Shown: positions 9,539 through 21,049, counted from the stretch's first letter. The stretch is DNA of 64,000 nucleotides from CAWAQA01 sp963784065 (GCA_963784065.1 CAWAQA010000003.1:992001-1056000); one strand, 5' to 3'. Numbers and translations are program-made. Notes: generated by a model from the letters alone, not told the origin.

Positions 9539-10523
9539 TCAGTCGCGCTCCTGCAAGGCGGGCCCGTCGGACGCGCCGGTCAGCTTGAGAAAGATCTCCT
9601 CGAGCGAGAGCGACTCGCTGCGAAGCGCCAGCAGGCGCCAGCGGTTCGCGAGCACGCGCGCCGCTTCCGCCCGGACGTCGGTCCCGAGATCGCTGTGGAT
9701 CCGCGCGCGACACCGATCGCCGCCGGCTTCCTCGATCGTGACGCGGACCACGCCGGCGATGCCAGCGACCGCCTGACGAATCACCTCCGGATCGCCGCCC
9801 GCCACTTCCACCGTGACCTCTTCGCGGCCGCGCAGCCGCTGCGACAGGTTGTCCGGCGTGTCCACCGCCATGACCTTCCCGCGGTTGATGATCACCACAC
9901 GATCGGTGACCTGGCTCACCTCCGGCAGGATGTGCGTGGACAGGACTACCGTGTGCTCGCCGCGGAGGCGGGCGATGAGATCCCGAACCTCGACGCGCTG
10001 TTTCGGATCGAGGCTGGAGGTCGGCTCGTCGAGGATGAGGACAGGCGGCTCGTGCACGATCGCCTGGGCGAGGCCCACGCGCTGCTTGAACCCCTTGGAC
10101 AGCGCGGCGATCCGCTTGTTCGCCACGTCGCTGACGTTGGCGCGGTCCATGGCGCGGTCCACGCAGGCACGCCGGCGCGCTCGGGGAACGTCCTTGATCT
10201 CGGCGACGAACTGCAAGTACTGGCGGACGGTGAGCTCGGGATAGACGGGCGGATTCTCCGGCAGATAGCCGAGCCGGCGCTTGGCCTGGATCGGTTCCCG
10301 AGAGCATCTCGCACCCGTCGATGACCACATTCCCGCCGCTGGGGGGCAGGAACCCGGTGACCATCCGCATGGTCGTCGTCTTGCCGGCGCCATTCGGGCC
10401 GAGGAAGCCGAGCACCTCGCCTGGCGCGACCTCGAAGGAGAGGTCATCGACGGCGGTGTAGGAGCCGAAGCGCTTGGACAGGTGTTGAACGCTAATCACG
10501 CAGGTACGGATGGCCTCGACCAT
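9539..10523 (-). CDS. GldA-like ABC transporter ATPase (frame change at about 10295)
   Basis: Nucleotide-binding subunit. The first part (start ATG 10523) has ISVQHLSKRFGSYTAVDDLSF and Walker A GPNGAGKTT. After a one-base frame change near 10295 the second frame continues IQAKRRLGYLPENPPVYPELTV, the signature helix SKGFKQRVGLAQA, Walker B LILDEPTSSLDP and the H-loop STHILPEV. About 327 residues when joined. The two frames complement each other exactly, so one functional gene is the best reading. Operon partners are the permease and GldG-like protein downstream. Confidence 0.8.
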
Positions 10524-10682
10524 CGTATCGGCCGGTGTCCCCGCTCACTTGATCCCGATAAAGGTTGGGCTTTCGGAATGATGTCCGGTCGTTTCGGCAA
10601 TCCCGGAACCCGAAAACCGGTCTGGTTATTGCGAACACGGAGTGTGGCTGGGCTCTCAAAGAGCCTCGGCTTGGAGGTTTAC

Positions 10683-10853
10683 ATGACCAGATCTCGGTAC
10701 GGAATGTTGGCAGGGATTGCGGGCGCGGCGTTTGCCGCCTGGTGGTGGCGCGGCCGGACAACCGCGCACCGAATCGACACGGGCAGCGACCGCGGAGAAG
10801 TGATCTTCCGCAACACACCGGAACCCAGCGGCCTCGGCGGCGGGCCAACATAA
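10683..10853 (+). CDS. Small single-span membrane protein, 56 residues
   Basis: A short frame beginning MTRSRYGMLAGIAGAAFAAWWWRGR has a good Shine-Dalgarno, GGAGG at 10673-10677, five bases before the ATG. The N-terminus is one predicted transmembrane helix ending in WWWRGR; the rest is polar and ends in GLGGGPT. It sits between the divergent GldA and methylase genes. I do not recognise the family. Evidence is start context plus membrane pattern only. Confidence 0.5.
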   Translation: MTRSRYGMLAGIAGAAFAAWWWRGRTTAHRIDTGSDRGEVIFRNTPEPSGLGGGPT

Positions 10854-10908
10854 GATCGGCTGTGCAACGGGGCTATTCCTGACGATCGAGAATCCGATAA
10901 GGTGGGGC

Positions 10909-11870
10909 GTGCCGATGCACGCCCCCTCCGCCGTCCGCCCCCTGCTGAAGTGGGCCGGCGGCAAACGACAGCTGCTCCCCCAGCTCCGCGCCCACTATCC
11001 CGAGCAGTTCACCCGCTACATCGAGCCGTTTTTCGGCAGTGGCGCGGTGTTCTTCGACCTGCTCAACGGCGGCCACCTCAAGGGCCGGCGCGCGAAGCTT
11101 GCCGACCTGAATCCAGACCTGGTCGGGTGTTACCTGGCGGTCCGCGACGACGTCGAGGACGTAATCCGGGCCCTGCAGGCGCTCGCAGGCGAGCACGGCC
11201 GGCGCGGGAACGATTTTTATTACACGGTCCGCGACCGCTTCAACCTCGTGCGCGCGGCCGGCGGCCTGCGCGGGCTCTACACGCCCGAGATGGCCGCGAT
11301 GCTCATCTATCTGAATCGCACCGGGTTCAACGGGCTGTTCCGCCAGAATCAGGCGGGCGAGTTCAACGTGCCCGCGGGACGCTACCTCAACCCACGGATC
11401 TGCGACGCCGCTTCACCTCCGCACTGTCGCGTCAGCCTGGCAGAAGCGAGGGGTCACGATCGAGCTTGGTTCCTTTGACGGGACGCTCGCCGAGGCCGGA
11501 CGCGGCGATTTCGTGCTACTGCGACCCACCGTATGCGCCGCTCAGCCGCACGGCGAGCTTTGCGCATTACACCGCCGGCGGGTTCACCGCCTTCGATCAG
11601 ATACGCCTCCAGCAGGCGGTGCTCATGGCCGCGCGCCGCGGCGCGGTCGTCGTCGTTTCCAACTCGAGCGCGCCCGAGATAGTGGCGGGATACAGCACCC
11701 CTGAGGCCGCGGCGGCGGGGCTCGTCGTCCGGCGCGTGCCGGCGCGGCGCGCCATCAACTCGCACGCGGCCAGGCGCGGCCCGGTGGACGAGCTGATCAT
11801 CACGAACGCGATCCCGAAGAAACTGCGGATGGCGAAGGTGGGGTTGAAAGCGCGACGGAAGACGGCGTGA
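10909..11870 (+). CDS. DNA adenine methylase, Dam/M.DpnII type (two frame changes)
   Basis: Transfers a methyl group from S-adenosylmethionine to adenine N6, probably in a short site such as GATC. The first frame has the family start LKWAGGKRQLLPQL and the SAM motif PFFGSGAVFFD (residues 40-50), then YLNRTGFNGLFRQN. Frame changes near 11411 and 11511 are needed to reach the catalytic motif YCDPPYAPLS and the C-terminal half. No restriction enzyme gene is next to it, so it is an orphan methylase unless a partner lies elsewhere. The two interruptions probably reflect indel error; if real, the catalytic motif would be lost. Confidence 0.75.
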
Positions 11871-11940
11871 TGCCCGTGGGCTGAAGCCGGAAGCCACCGG
11901 CACCGGTTACGGTGGGCTCCGCCGTCGGGCGGAAGATCGC

Positions 11941-12222
11941 CTAGGTGCCGGCGATCCAGGTCAGCTTGCAGCAGTCCGGACAGGCAAACGCGAGGCGCAG
12001 ATCCGCCACGAACGAGACGTATCCGCCCGCGCCCAACTGGGCGCAGGCCGGGCACACCCCGCGGTCGCTGAGCTCGATGCTCGCAATCTGCACCGGCCGG
12101 CCGGTCTGAGGATCGGGGATCGTCCGGGGAGCGGCAGCCCGGGACGCCAGGCGTCCACGCCCGTGCGATCCAGGCACGAGCTCAAAGAGACCGTGAAACA
12201 GGTCGGCGCGAGTTGAATCCAT
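11941..12222 (-). CDS. Small zinc-ribbon protein, 93 residues
   Basis: The preferred start is MDSTRADLFHGLFELVPG at 12222; an upstream ATG at 12261 is also open. The C-terminal half has two Cys-x-x-Cys knuckles (CPAC and CPDC) about 25 residues apart, consistent with a structural zinc ribbon. No other domain is recognised and its role is unknown. It is one of several unrelated small zinc-ribbon genes in the window (see 21232-21435 and 36773-37084). Confidence 0.5.
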   Translation of the reverse strand: MDSTRADLFHGLFELVPGSHGRGRLASRAAAPRTIPDPQTGRPVQIASIELSDRGVCPACAQLGAGGYVSFVADLRLAFACPDCCKLTWIAGT

Positions 12223-12269
12223 ACAGAAGGACGGATAGTAGCACCGGCATGGGCCTGCCACAATAACGG

Positions 12270-12353
12270 CAGGGCCTCAGGGCCCAGGGCTCAGGCCTCG
12301 CGGCTAGGCCTCAGTCCTGGACAAGCCCGGAGCCCTGAGCCCTGAGCGAGCCC
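12270..12353. repeat. Palindromic repeat, GGGCCTCAGGGCCC family
   Basis: An imperfect inverted repeat just upstream of tRNA-Leu: a left part rich in GGGCCTCAGGGCCCAGGGCTC faces a right part rich in GAGCCCTGAGCCCTGAG. A second copy lies between clpX and lon (15992-16085) and a partial one at 46304-46333. It can fold into a long GC-rich hairpin; whether it terminates transcription or is a mobile miniature element is unknown. Confidence 0.65.
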
Positions 12354-12378
12354 TTTCAGTGTTAGTCTGGGCAGGAAC

Positions 12379-12465
12379 GCGAAAGTGGCGGAACTGGCAG
12401 ACGCGCCAGACTTAGGATCTGGTACCCGAAAGGGTATGGGGGTTCGAGTCCCTCCTTTCGCACCA
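12379..12465 (+). tRNA. tRNA-Leu (anticodon UAG)
   Basis: The 7-bp acceptor stem GCGAAAG pairs with CTTTCGC (12455-12461) and the encoded ACCA tail follows at 12462-12465. The anticodon loop CTTAGGA (12411-12417) sits on the stem CCAGA/TCTGG, giving anticodon TAG at 12413-12415. A long variable arm (ACCCGAAAGGGT) is as expected for leucine tRNA, and the T-loop is GTTCGAGTC. It reads CUA and, by wobble, other CUN codons. Confidence 0.97.
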
Positions 12466-12477
12466 TGCCCCCACGAA

Positions 12478-12554
12478 CCACAGAGTCACAGAGACACAGA
12501 GGATCTGTGGTGATGAAGAGCTCAAAGCGTCTCTGTGCCTCTGTGTCTCTGTGG
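12478..12554. repeat. Palindromic repeat, CACAGAG family (copy A1)
   Basis: The left arm (12478-12501) is three 8-base units CACAGAGN; the right arm (12531-12554) is the inverse, CTCTGTGN. They can pair over about 24 bp with a 29-nt loop. The right arm ends 11 bases before the tig start codon, so the transcript leader would carry this hairpin. Other copies: 18509-18579, 20618-20676, 34873-34980, and a related one at 60313-60543. Confidence 0.8.
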
Positions 12555-12565
12555 CCCGTCTCCCC

Positions 12566-13844
12566 ATGAAAACCGAGTTCACCGACGTCAGCGAAACACA
12601 GAAGACCGTCACCATCGAGATCCCGAGCGACGTGGTGGACGCGGAGATCAACCGGATCGCCCAGCGGCTACACGAAGCAGGCGAAGATTCCGGGCTTCCG
12701 TCCGGGCAAGGTGCCGGCGTCGGTCGTCAAGCAGCGCTTCAAGGATCAGATCCTCCACGACGTGATGCACGGGCTCATCCCGCGCGCGATCGAGGAAGCG
12801 CTCCAGGAGCGCGGCATCGAGCCCGTGGATACGCCGAACATCAAGGACGTCGCGCTCAGGGAAGGTCAGCCGCTGAAGTTCACGGCGGCGATCGAGACGG
12901 TGCCGCCGTTCGATCCTGGCGACATGTCGGCCATCTCGCTCAAGCGGGCCGCGGTGAACATCGACGATGCGGCCGTGGACGGGACGCTGGAGCGGCTTCG
13001 CGACCGCGGGGCCAAGCTTCGAGCCGGTCGAAGGCCGGCCCGTCGCCGACGGCGACTCCGTGGTGTTGCACCTCGACCGCAAGGGACCGGGCGAGGATAC
13101 CGATCACCACGACGACGTCACCGTGCAACTGGGGGCCGCCGGCAACCCGCCCGGATTTCGACGCGAACCTGGTTGGGCTGAATCAGGGCGAGTCGAAGAC
13201 GTTCACGATTCACTTCCCGGAGGACTACGGCGCCGAGGAGTTCCGCAACGCGGACGTCGAGTATGCGGTGACCATCAAGGACATCCGCAGGCGCGTCCTG
13301 CCGGATCTCGACGATGAGTTCGCGAAGGACCTGGGAGAGTTCGAGTCGCTGGCCGGGCTGCGGGACCGGGTCCGCGCCGACATGACGGCCGAGGCGGAGG
13401 AACACGCCAAGCGGCACACCCGGACGGAGCTGCTGAAGCAGTTGGCGCAGCGGGTGAGCTTCGAAGTGCCTGCCTCGCTGGTCGACCGGGAGATGGACCG
13501 GCGGCTCGAGGAGTTCGCCCGGCAGCTGATGCAGCAGAACATCGACCCGCAGACAGGCCGGGCTCGACTGGGCGCAATTCCGGGAAGCCCAGCGGGAGCC
13601 GGCGCGGGAGGCGGTCGCCAGCGCACTGGTGCTCGACGAGATTGCCCGGCGGGAAAACATTACTGTTCGACCGGAAGATGTCGATAAGGAGATCGAGCAG
13701 TACGCGGAGCGGGCGGGGCGGACCCCTGCGGCACTTCGGGCCCAGCTCGAGAAAGAAGGCGGGATATCGCGGCTTATCGCGGGATTGCGGCGGGAGAAGG
13801 CGGTTGACTTGGCCCTTTCGCGTGCTACGATGACGGGTGAGTGA
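12566..13844 (+). CDS. tig: Trigger factor (four frame changes)
   Basis: Ribosome-bound chaperone and peptidyl-prolyl isomerase. The start MKTEFTDVSETQKTVTIEIP at 12566 is typical. Joining the frames gives the ribosome-docking motif GFRPGKVP, the FKBP-like domain (FDANLVGLNQGESKTFTIHFPEDYG parts) and the helical C-terminal chaperone arms ending ALSRATMTGE. Frame changes are needed near 12670, 13015, 13145 and 13565, yet every segment matches the family in order. This density over 1.3 kb in an otherwise conserved gene argues for sequencing error. It is first in the tig-clpP-clpX-lon series. No clear Shine-Dalgarno is seen; the palindrome 12478-12554 lies just upstream. Confidence 0.85.
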
Positions 13845-14014
13845 CCGGCCCTTTCACTCCCGTTTCCGCCTGATTCTCGACAACAACTCAGTGGACCGTT
13901 TCAACTGATGAGCAGTGGTCACGACAGGCCGGCGATCGCGTCGTCGCGGCCGCGACAACGGAGCGGCCGCTGCTGATTTTGGAAGAGATACTCCACCAAC
14001 CGCCCGATTCGCTT

Positions 14015-14611
14015 ATGAGCCATGCTCAGCTGGTGCCGATGGTGGTCGAGCAGACCAACCGCGGCGAACGTGCTTACGACATTTTTTCCCGGCTGCTGAA
14101 GGACAGCATCATCTTCATCGGCACGCCGATCGACGACCAGATCGCCAACCTGGCCATCGCCCAGATGCTGTTTCTGGAAGCTGAGGATCCTGACAAGGAC
14201 ATCCAGCTGTACATCAACAGCCCGGGCGGGTCGATTACCGCAGGGATGGCGATTTACGACACGATGCAGTTCATCAAGCCGGACGTGCAGACGACCTGCA
14301 TCGGCCAGGCGGCTTCGATGGCGGCGGTGCTGCTGGCCGGCGGCGCGAAGGGCAAGCGGTATTCGCTGCCGAACTCGCGCATCGTGATCCACCAGCCGCT
14401 GATGCAGGGGCTGGCGGGTCAGGCCACGGACATCGACATCCATGCGCGCGAAATTCTGCGCATGCGCGAGCGGCTGAACGAGATCCTGATGTTCCACACG
14501 GGGCAGTCGTTCAAGCGTATCCAGGAAGATACGGAACGCGATTACATCATGTCGGCGGACCAGGGCAAGGAATACGGGATTATTGACGACGTCATCCGGA
14601 AACGGGTGTAA
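14015..14611 (+). CDS. clpP: ATP-dependent Clp protease proteolytic subunit
   Basis: 198 residues from ATG 14015 (MSHAQLVPMVVEQTNRGERAYD), the usual ClpP start; an in-frame TTG at 13979 would add 12 residues. The catalytic triad is S101 (in GQAASMAAV), H126 (in VIHQPL) and D176 (in EDTERD). The protein forms a tetradecameric chamber fed by ClpX, encoded next. The 170 bp between tig and clpP hold none of the repeat families seen in the other gaps of this cluster. Confidence 0.95.
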   Translation: MSHAQLVPMVVEQTNRGERAYDIFSRLLKDSIIFIGTPIDDQIANLAIAQMLFLEAEDPDKDIQLYINSPGGSITAGMAIYDTMQFIKPDVQTTCIGQAASMAAVLLAGGAKGKRYSLPNSRIVIHQPLMQGLAGQATDIDIHAREILRMRERLNEILMFHTGQSFKRIQEDTERDYIMSADQGKEYGIIDDVIRKRV

Positions 14612-14635
14612 CATCGAAGGAAACCACACAGTCTT

Positions 14636-14735
14636 CGGTCCACGGTGTACGGTCGTCAGTGTGCAGGAGCCGGTGAAACCGGGACCTGCCCACCGGAGAG
14701 CGTAGACCCGAAACCGTAGACGGGGGCGGCAGAAC
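14636..14735. repeat. Palindromic repeat, GTAGACCG family
   Basis: Between clpP and clpX, the left part (CAGTCTTCGGTCCACGGT, then GTACGGTC) faces a right part with GCGTAGACCCGAAACCGTAG, which is its imperfect inverse. The core between them is CAGGAGCCGGTGAAACCGGG, itself containing the small hairpin CCGGTGAAACCGG. Related sequence lies at 31958-32004 and 50864-50990. Confidence 0.6.
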
Positions 14736-14744
14736 GCATTTCGT

Positions 14745-15993
14745 ATGGTCAAGAAAAACGGCGAGACTGAGATTCTCCGCTGCTCGTTCTGCAACAAGGA
14801 TCAGAACGACGTTCGCAAGCTGATCGCGGGTCCCACCGTGTTCATCTGCGACGAGTGTGTCGAGGTCTGCAACGACATCATCGCGGACGACAACCGCTTC
14901 GAGAACCGGGGCGTTCGGTCGTCGCTGCCCTCTCCGCCCGAGATCAAGAAGTTCCTCGACGAGTACGTGATCGGCCAGGAGCGGACGAAGAAGAAGCTCG
15001 CGGTCGCGGTCTACAACCACTACAAGCGCATCGAGATCCAGAAGCAGCCGCGCAGCAGGAACGATGTCGAGCTGACCAAGTCGAACATCATGCTGATCGG
15101 CCCGACGGGCACCGGCAAGACGCTGCTCGCGCAGACGCTCGCCAAGCTGCTCTCGGTGCCCTTCACGATCGTCGACGCGACCACGCTCACCGAGGCGGGC
15201 TACGTCGGCGAGGACGTGGAGAACATCATCCTCAAGCTCCTGCAGGCGGCCGGTGGCGACATCGAGAAGTGCCAGCAGGGCATCATCTACATCGATGAGG
15301 TGGACAAGATCTGCCGCAAGGACGAGAACCCCTCGATCACCCGCGACGTGTCGGGCGAGGGCGTCCAGCAGGCGCTGCTGAAGATCCTGGAAGGCACGGT
15401 CGCGAACGTCCCGCCGCAGGGCGGCCGCAAGCATCCGCACCAGGAGTTCTTCCAGATCGACACGACCAACATCCTCTTCATCTGCGGCGGCGCCTTCGTC
15501 GGGCTCGACAAGGTCATCGACCGCCGCGTCGGGAAGAAGACGCTCGGCTTCAAGGCCGACGTGAAGTCGGTGAGCAAGCGCGAGGTCGGGGCGACGCTGG
15601 CCGACGTGGAGCCGGAAGATCTCGATCAAGTACGGCCTGATCCCGGAGTTCGTCGGCCGCCTGCCGGTGGTGGGCACCCTGCACGAGCTCGACAAGCCGG
15701 CGCTCGTCCAAATCCTCACGCAACCGCGCAACGCCATCACGCGTCAGTACCAGAAGCTGTTCGAGTACGAGAACGTCAAGCTCCGCTTCACGGACGACGC
15801 CCTCGAGGCTATTGCCGAGTCCGCGCTGTCGCGCAAGATCGGCGCCCGCGGCCTCCGCATGATCATCGAGGACCTGATGCTCGACCTGATGTACTCGGTG
15901 CCGGGCCAGAAGAAGCTTCGCGAGGTCGTGGTGACCCGCGAAGTCGTCGAGGCCAAGGACAAGTCGATCACGTTGATTGAGAAAGCTGGTTAG
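14745..15993 (+). CDS. clpX: ATP-dependent Clp protease ATP-binding subunit ClpX (frame change at about 15622)
   Basis: AAA+ unfoldase partner of ClpP. Four zinc-binding cysteines lie at C13, C16, C35 and C38, Walker A (GPTGTGKT) at residues 119-126, then GYVGEDVENII and Walker B IIYIDEVDKI. A one-base frame change near 15622 separates ADVEPEDL from IKYGLIPEFVGRLPVVGTLHELD; the extra base in GATCTCGATC fits an insertion. The joined product is about 415 residues, the usual ClpX length. clpX is rarely lost together with a retained clpP, so error is favoured. Confidence 0.9.
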
Positions 15994-16085
15994 GCCCCAC
16001 GGACCAGGGCTCAGGCCCCAGGAATGTCGGGCCTCAGGGCTGCGGGCCTCGGGCCGCCGGGCCTGATTCCTGGGCCCTGACGCCT
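15992..16085. repeat. Palindromic repeat, GGGCCTCAGG family (between clpX and lon)
   Basis: Left arm around 15992-16025 (AGGGCTCAGGCCCCAGGAAT) and right arm 16066-16085 (ATTCCTGGGCCCTGACGCCT) are inverse copies with few mismatches; the GC-rich centre has further GGGCCTC units. It fills the whole clpX-lon gap; lon then has its own ribosome site, AAGGA at 16088-16092. Confidence 0.7.
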
Positions 16086-16096
16086 ACAAGGAACTC

Positions 16097-18484
<2,388 letters not shown>

Positions 18485-18508
18485 TTCGACGCGGTATCAC
18501 CGTCACGA

Positions 18509-18579
18509 CCACAGAGATACAGACACAGCGCTTCGATGTCCGGTCGCAATTGATCCTCTGCGTCTCTGTAACTCTGTGG
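18509..18579. repeat. Palindromic repeat, CACAGAG family (copy A2)
   Basis: Left arm 18509-18530 (CCACAGAGATACAGACACAG) and right arm 18555-18579 (CTCTGCGTCTCTGTAACTCT, then GTGG) are inverse. It occupies most of the lon-engB gap and ends 17 bases before the engB start. Confidence 0.75.
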
Positions 18580-18596
18580 CCCGCGGGTGACGCGCC

Positions 18597-19190
18597 TTGG
18601 CTGTGAAGATCGAGGCCGAGTTCGTCACGAGCGCCGCGGGCGCGAATGACTTTCCGCGTGACCGGCTCCCGGAGATTGCCCTCGTGGGCCGGTCCAATGT
18701 CGGCAAATCGAGCCTGATCAATGCGCTGGTGCGGCGGTCGGTGGCCCGCACGAGCGCGGCGCCCGGCAAGACCCGCCTCGCCAACTTCTATCGCGTGCAG
18801 CGGGGACCCGGGCCGGCGTTGTATCTGGTTGACTTGCCCGGCTACGGATACGCCCGCGGTGGCGACCCGGCGGCGCAGGAATTCCGGCGGCTGACGGAGG
18901 CCTATTTCGACCGGCCCGGCGCCCGCGCCCTGTTGCTGCTGATTGACTCGCGGCATCCGGGGCTCGAGTCGGACCTGGATGCCTGGGCGTGGGCGCAGTC
19001 GCAGCCCTGCCCTGCCGGGATAATCGGTACCAAGGTGGACAAGCTGACTCGCGCCGAGCGGACACACAACGCTCGTGAACTTCAATCGGTGTTTGAGATC
19101 CCCGTGCTGCTGGTCTCAGCGGACACGGGCGAAGGACTGGACGAACTGTGGAAGATGATCGCAAGGCTCCCAAGCCAAACGGCGGCGTAG
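18597..19190 (+). CDS. engB: Ribosome biogenesis GTPase EngB/YsxC
   Basis: 197 residues from a TTG at 18597; a GTG two codons later is an alternative. GTPase motifs are all present: G1 GRSNVGKSS, G3 DLPGYGYA, G4 TKVDK and G5 VSADTGEG. It assists late large-subunit assembly. Placement after lon matches the widespread lon-engB arrangement. The 3-prime end overlaps the proposed rho start by 43 bases. Confidence 0.93.
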   Translation: MAVKIEAEFVTSAAGANDFPRDRLPEIALVGRSNVGKSSLINALVRRSVARTSAAPGKTRLANFYRVQRGPGPALYLVDLPGYGYARGGDPAAQEFRRLTEAYFDRPGARALLLLIDSRHPGLESDLDAWAWAQSQPCPAGIIGTKVDKLTRAERTHNARELQSVFEIPVLLVSADTGEGLDELWKMIARLPSQTAA

Positions 19191-20584
19191 GAGCCGCCAC
19201 CGCCGCCCCGCCGGAGAAGGCCGCCAGCCAGGACAAGGCTGCTGCGGCCCCCCAGGACAAACAGGAAAAAGGGCAGCCCCAGGAGCGCGCCGAACGCGGC
19301 GCCCCGCAGGCTCCGCCCGCCCAGGCCATCTCGCTGTCGGCGATGAAGGAGATGAGCATCTCCGCGCTGACCAAGATTGCCAAGGACCTGGATATCGCCG
19401 GCGCGACCGGCATGCGCAAGCAGGAGCTCATCTTCGAGATTCTGCGCGTGCGCGCCGAGAAGAGCGGCAACATCTTCTCGGAAGGCGTGCTCGAGACGCT
19501 GCCCGACGGCTTCGGGTTCCTGCGCGCCCCCGACTACAACTACCTGCCGGGTCCGGACGACATCTACGTGTCGCCCTCGCAGATCCGCAAGTTCGACCTG
19601 CACACCGGCGACACGGTGTCCGGCGTCATCCGGCCGCCCAAGGACGGGGAGCGCTACTTCGCGCTCATCAAGGTCGAGGCGATCAACTTCGAGCCGCCCG
19701 AGAAGACGAAGGAGAAGATCTTCTTCGAGAACCTGACGCCGCTCTACCCGCAGGAGAAGGTCTGCCTCGAGACCGACCAGGAGAATCTCTCCGGCCGCGT
19801 CATGGACCTGCTCACGCCGCTCGGCAAGGGACAGCGCGGCCTCATCGTCGCGCCGCCGCGCACCGGCAAGACGATGCTGCTGCAGAGCATCGCCAACAGC
19901 ATCACCAAGAACCACCCCGAGGTCTACCTCATCGTGCTGCTCATCGACGAGCGGCCCGAGGAGGTCACCGATATGCAGCGGTCGGTCCGCGGCGAGGTCA
20001 TCTCCTCGACCTTCGACGAGCCGGCACAGCGCCACGTGCAGGTCGCCGAGATGGTGATCGAAAAGGCCAAGCGCCTGGTCGAGCACAAGAAGGACGTCGT
20101 CATCCTGCTCGACTCGATCACGCGTCTTGCCCGCGCCTACAACACGATCGTGCCGGCGTCGGGCAAGGTCCTCTCCGGCGGCGTGGACAGCAACGCGCTG
20201 CAGCGGCCGAAGCGCTTCTTCGGCGCCGCGCGGAACATCGAGGAGGGCGGCTCGCTGACCATCGTCGCCACGGCGCTCGTCGACACCGGGTCGCGCATGG
20301 ACGAGGTCATCTTCGAGGAGTTCAAGGGAACCGGCAACTCGGAGATCCACCTCGATCGGAAGCTCACCGACCGCCGCGTGTTCCCCTCCATCGACATCAC
20401 CAAGAGCGGAACGCGGAAAGAAGAGCTGCTGCTGCCGAAAGACGAGCTGAACCGGGTCTGGGTTCTCCGCAAGGTGCTCACCCCGCTCTCTCCCACCGAG
20501 GCGATGGAGCTGCTGCTGTCGAAGATGGGCAAGACCAAGACGAACGGCGAGTTCCTGAACGCGATGGCCGGCGGGAAAACGTAG
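19148..20584 (+). CDS. rho: Transcription termination factor Rho
   Basis: 478 residues if the GTG at 19148 is used, overlapping engB. That start adds a 66-residue Ala/Pro/Lys/Gln-rich tail before the Rho_N domain (MKEMSISALTKIAKDLDIAG). A shorter form could start at ATG 19346. Then follow the RNA-binding cold-shock fold (GVLETLPDGFGFLRAPDYNY), the ATPase P-loop (PPRTGKTMLLQ), Walker B VVILLDSITRLARAYN and the R-loop/Q-loop region. Hexameric RNA helicase that ends transcription. The frame is intact throughout. Confidence 0.95.
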   Translation: MEDDRKAPKPNGGVGAATAAPPEKAASQDKAAAAPQDKQEKGQPQERAERGAPQAPPAQAISLSAMKEMSISALTKIAKDLDIAGATGMRKQELIFEILRVRAEKSGNIFSEGVLETLPDGFGFLRAPDYNYLPGPDDIYVSPSQIRKFDLHTGDTVSGVIRPPKDGERYFALIKVEAINFEPPEKTKEKIFFENLTPLYPQEKVCLETDQENLSGRVMDLLTPLGKGQRGLIVAPPRTGKTMLLQSIANSITKNHPEVYLIVLLIDERPEEVTDMQRSVRGEVISSTFDEPAQRHVQVAEMVIEKAKRLVEHKKDVVILLDSITRLARAYNTIVPASGKVLSGGVDSNALQRPKRFFGAARNIEEGGSLTIVATALVDTGSRMDEVIFEEFKGTGNSEIHLDRKLTDRRVFPSIDITKSGTRKEELLLPKDELNRVWVLRKVLTPLSPTEAMELLLSKMGKTKTNGEFLNAMAGGKT

Positions 20585-20617
20585 GGGAGCGACAGCCAAC
20601 CCGCGACGGGCCGCAGA

Positions 20618-20676
20618 AACACAGAGCCACGGAGAAATCCCCTGTGAAAGCTCTGCGCCTCTGTGCCTCTGTGGTT
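20618..20676. repeat. Palindromic repeat, CACAGAG family (copy A3)
   Basis: Left arm AACACAGAGCCACGGAGAAA (20618-20637) and right arm CTCTGCGCCTCTGTGCCTCT plus GTGGTT (20651-20676), imperfectly inverse. It lies downstream of rho and immediately upstream of the rpmE promoter. Confidence 0.75.
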
Positions 20677-20691
20677 CGTGGGGTTGAAGGT

Positions 20692-20700
20692 TGCTATAAT
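20692..20700 (+). promoter_or_regulatory. Extended -10 promoter for rpmE
   Basis: TGCTATAAT at 20692-20700 is a TGn extended -10 with a perfect TATAAT hexamer. The expected -35 position (about 20672) is poor and falls in repeat A3, as is common with extended -10 promoters. Transcription would begin near 20707. The ribosome site GGAAGGAG (20719-20726) lies six bases before the GTG at 20733. Inferred by motif only. Confidence 0.6.
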
Positions 20701-20732
20701 TCCTGTTTCCCGTCCGTCGGAAGGAGCACCCC

Positions 20733-21023
20733 GTGAAGGAAGCGATTCACCCGAAATACCAGGAAGTCGAGGTCCGCTGCGCGTGCGGCAACACGTTCAA
20801 GACGCGCTCGACCAAGCCTGAGCTGCATCTCGAAATCTGCTCGGCCTGCCACCCGTTCTTCACGGGCCGCCAAAAGCTGATCGACACCGAAGGCCGCGTG
20901 GAGCGGTTCTCGAAGAAGTTCGGCGTCCAGACATCCGAGCAGCGCAGGACCGCCGAGAAGGCTGCCAAGGCGGCGGCCAAAGCCAAGACGCCGGCCAAGA
21001 AGAAGACGCCCGTTACGGCATAG
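20733..21023 (+). CDS. rpmE: Large ribosomal subunit protein L31 (zinc-binding form) with Lys/Ala tail
   Basis: 96 residues from GTG 20733. The L31 core contains two cysteine pairs, C16/C18 and C36/C39 (VRCACGNTF and ICSACHPFFTG), then the conserved FTGRQKLIDTEGRVERFSKKF. The zinc form is thus present. About 30 extra C-terminal residues are rich in Lys, Ala and Thr (KAAAKAKTPAKKKTP), a basic tail longer than in most L31 proteins. It follows rho, a common order. It has its own promoter and terminator-like hairpin. Confidence 0.93.
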   Translation: MKEAIHPKYQEVEVRCACGNTFKTRSTKPELHLEICSACHPFFTGRQKLIDTEGRVERFSKKFGVQTSEQRRTAEKAAKAAAKAKTPAKKKTPVTA

Positions 21024-21049
21024 CCCGCCGGATCGTCGCTATTTCGCAG

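Noticed and set aside
8901..10523. A 540-residue protein running from the ABC ATPase into the permease
   Set aside because: Only its ends match families; the middle is out-of-frame ATPase sequence. It is a by-product of the frame change near 10295.
13979..14014. Upstream TTG start for clpP
   Set aside because: ATG 14015 gives the usual ClpP N-terminus and length; the extra 12 residues match nothing in the family.
19082..20599. 505-codon open frame antisense to rho
   Set aside because: Shadow of rho; no recognisable domain and the sense strand is complete.
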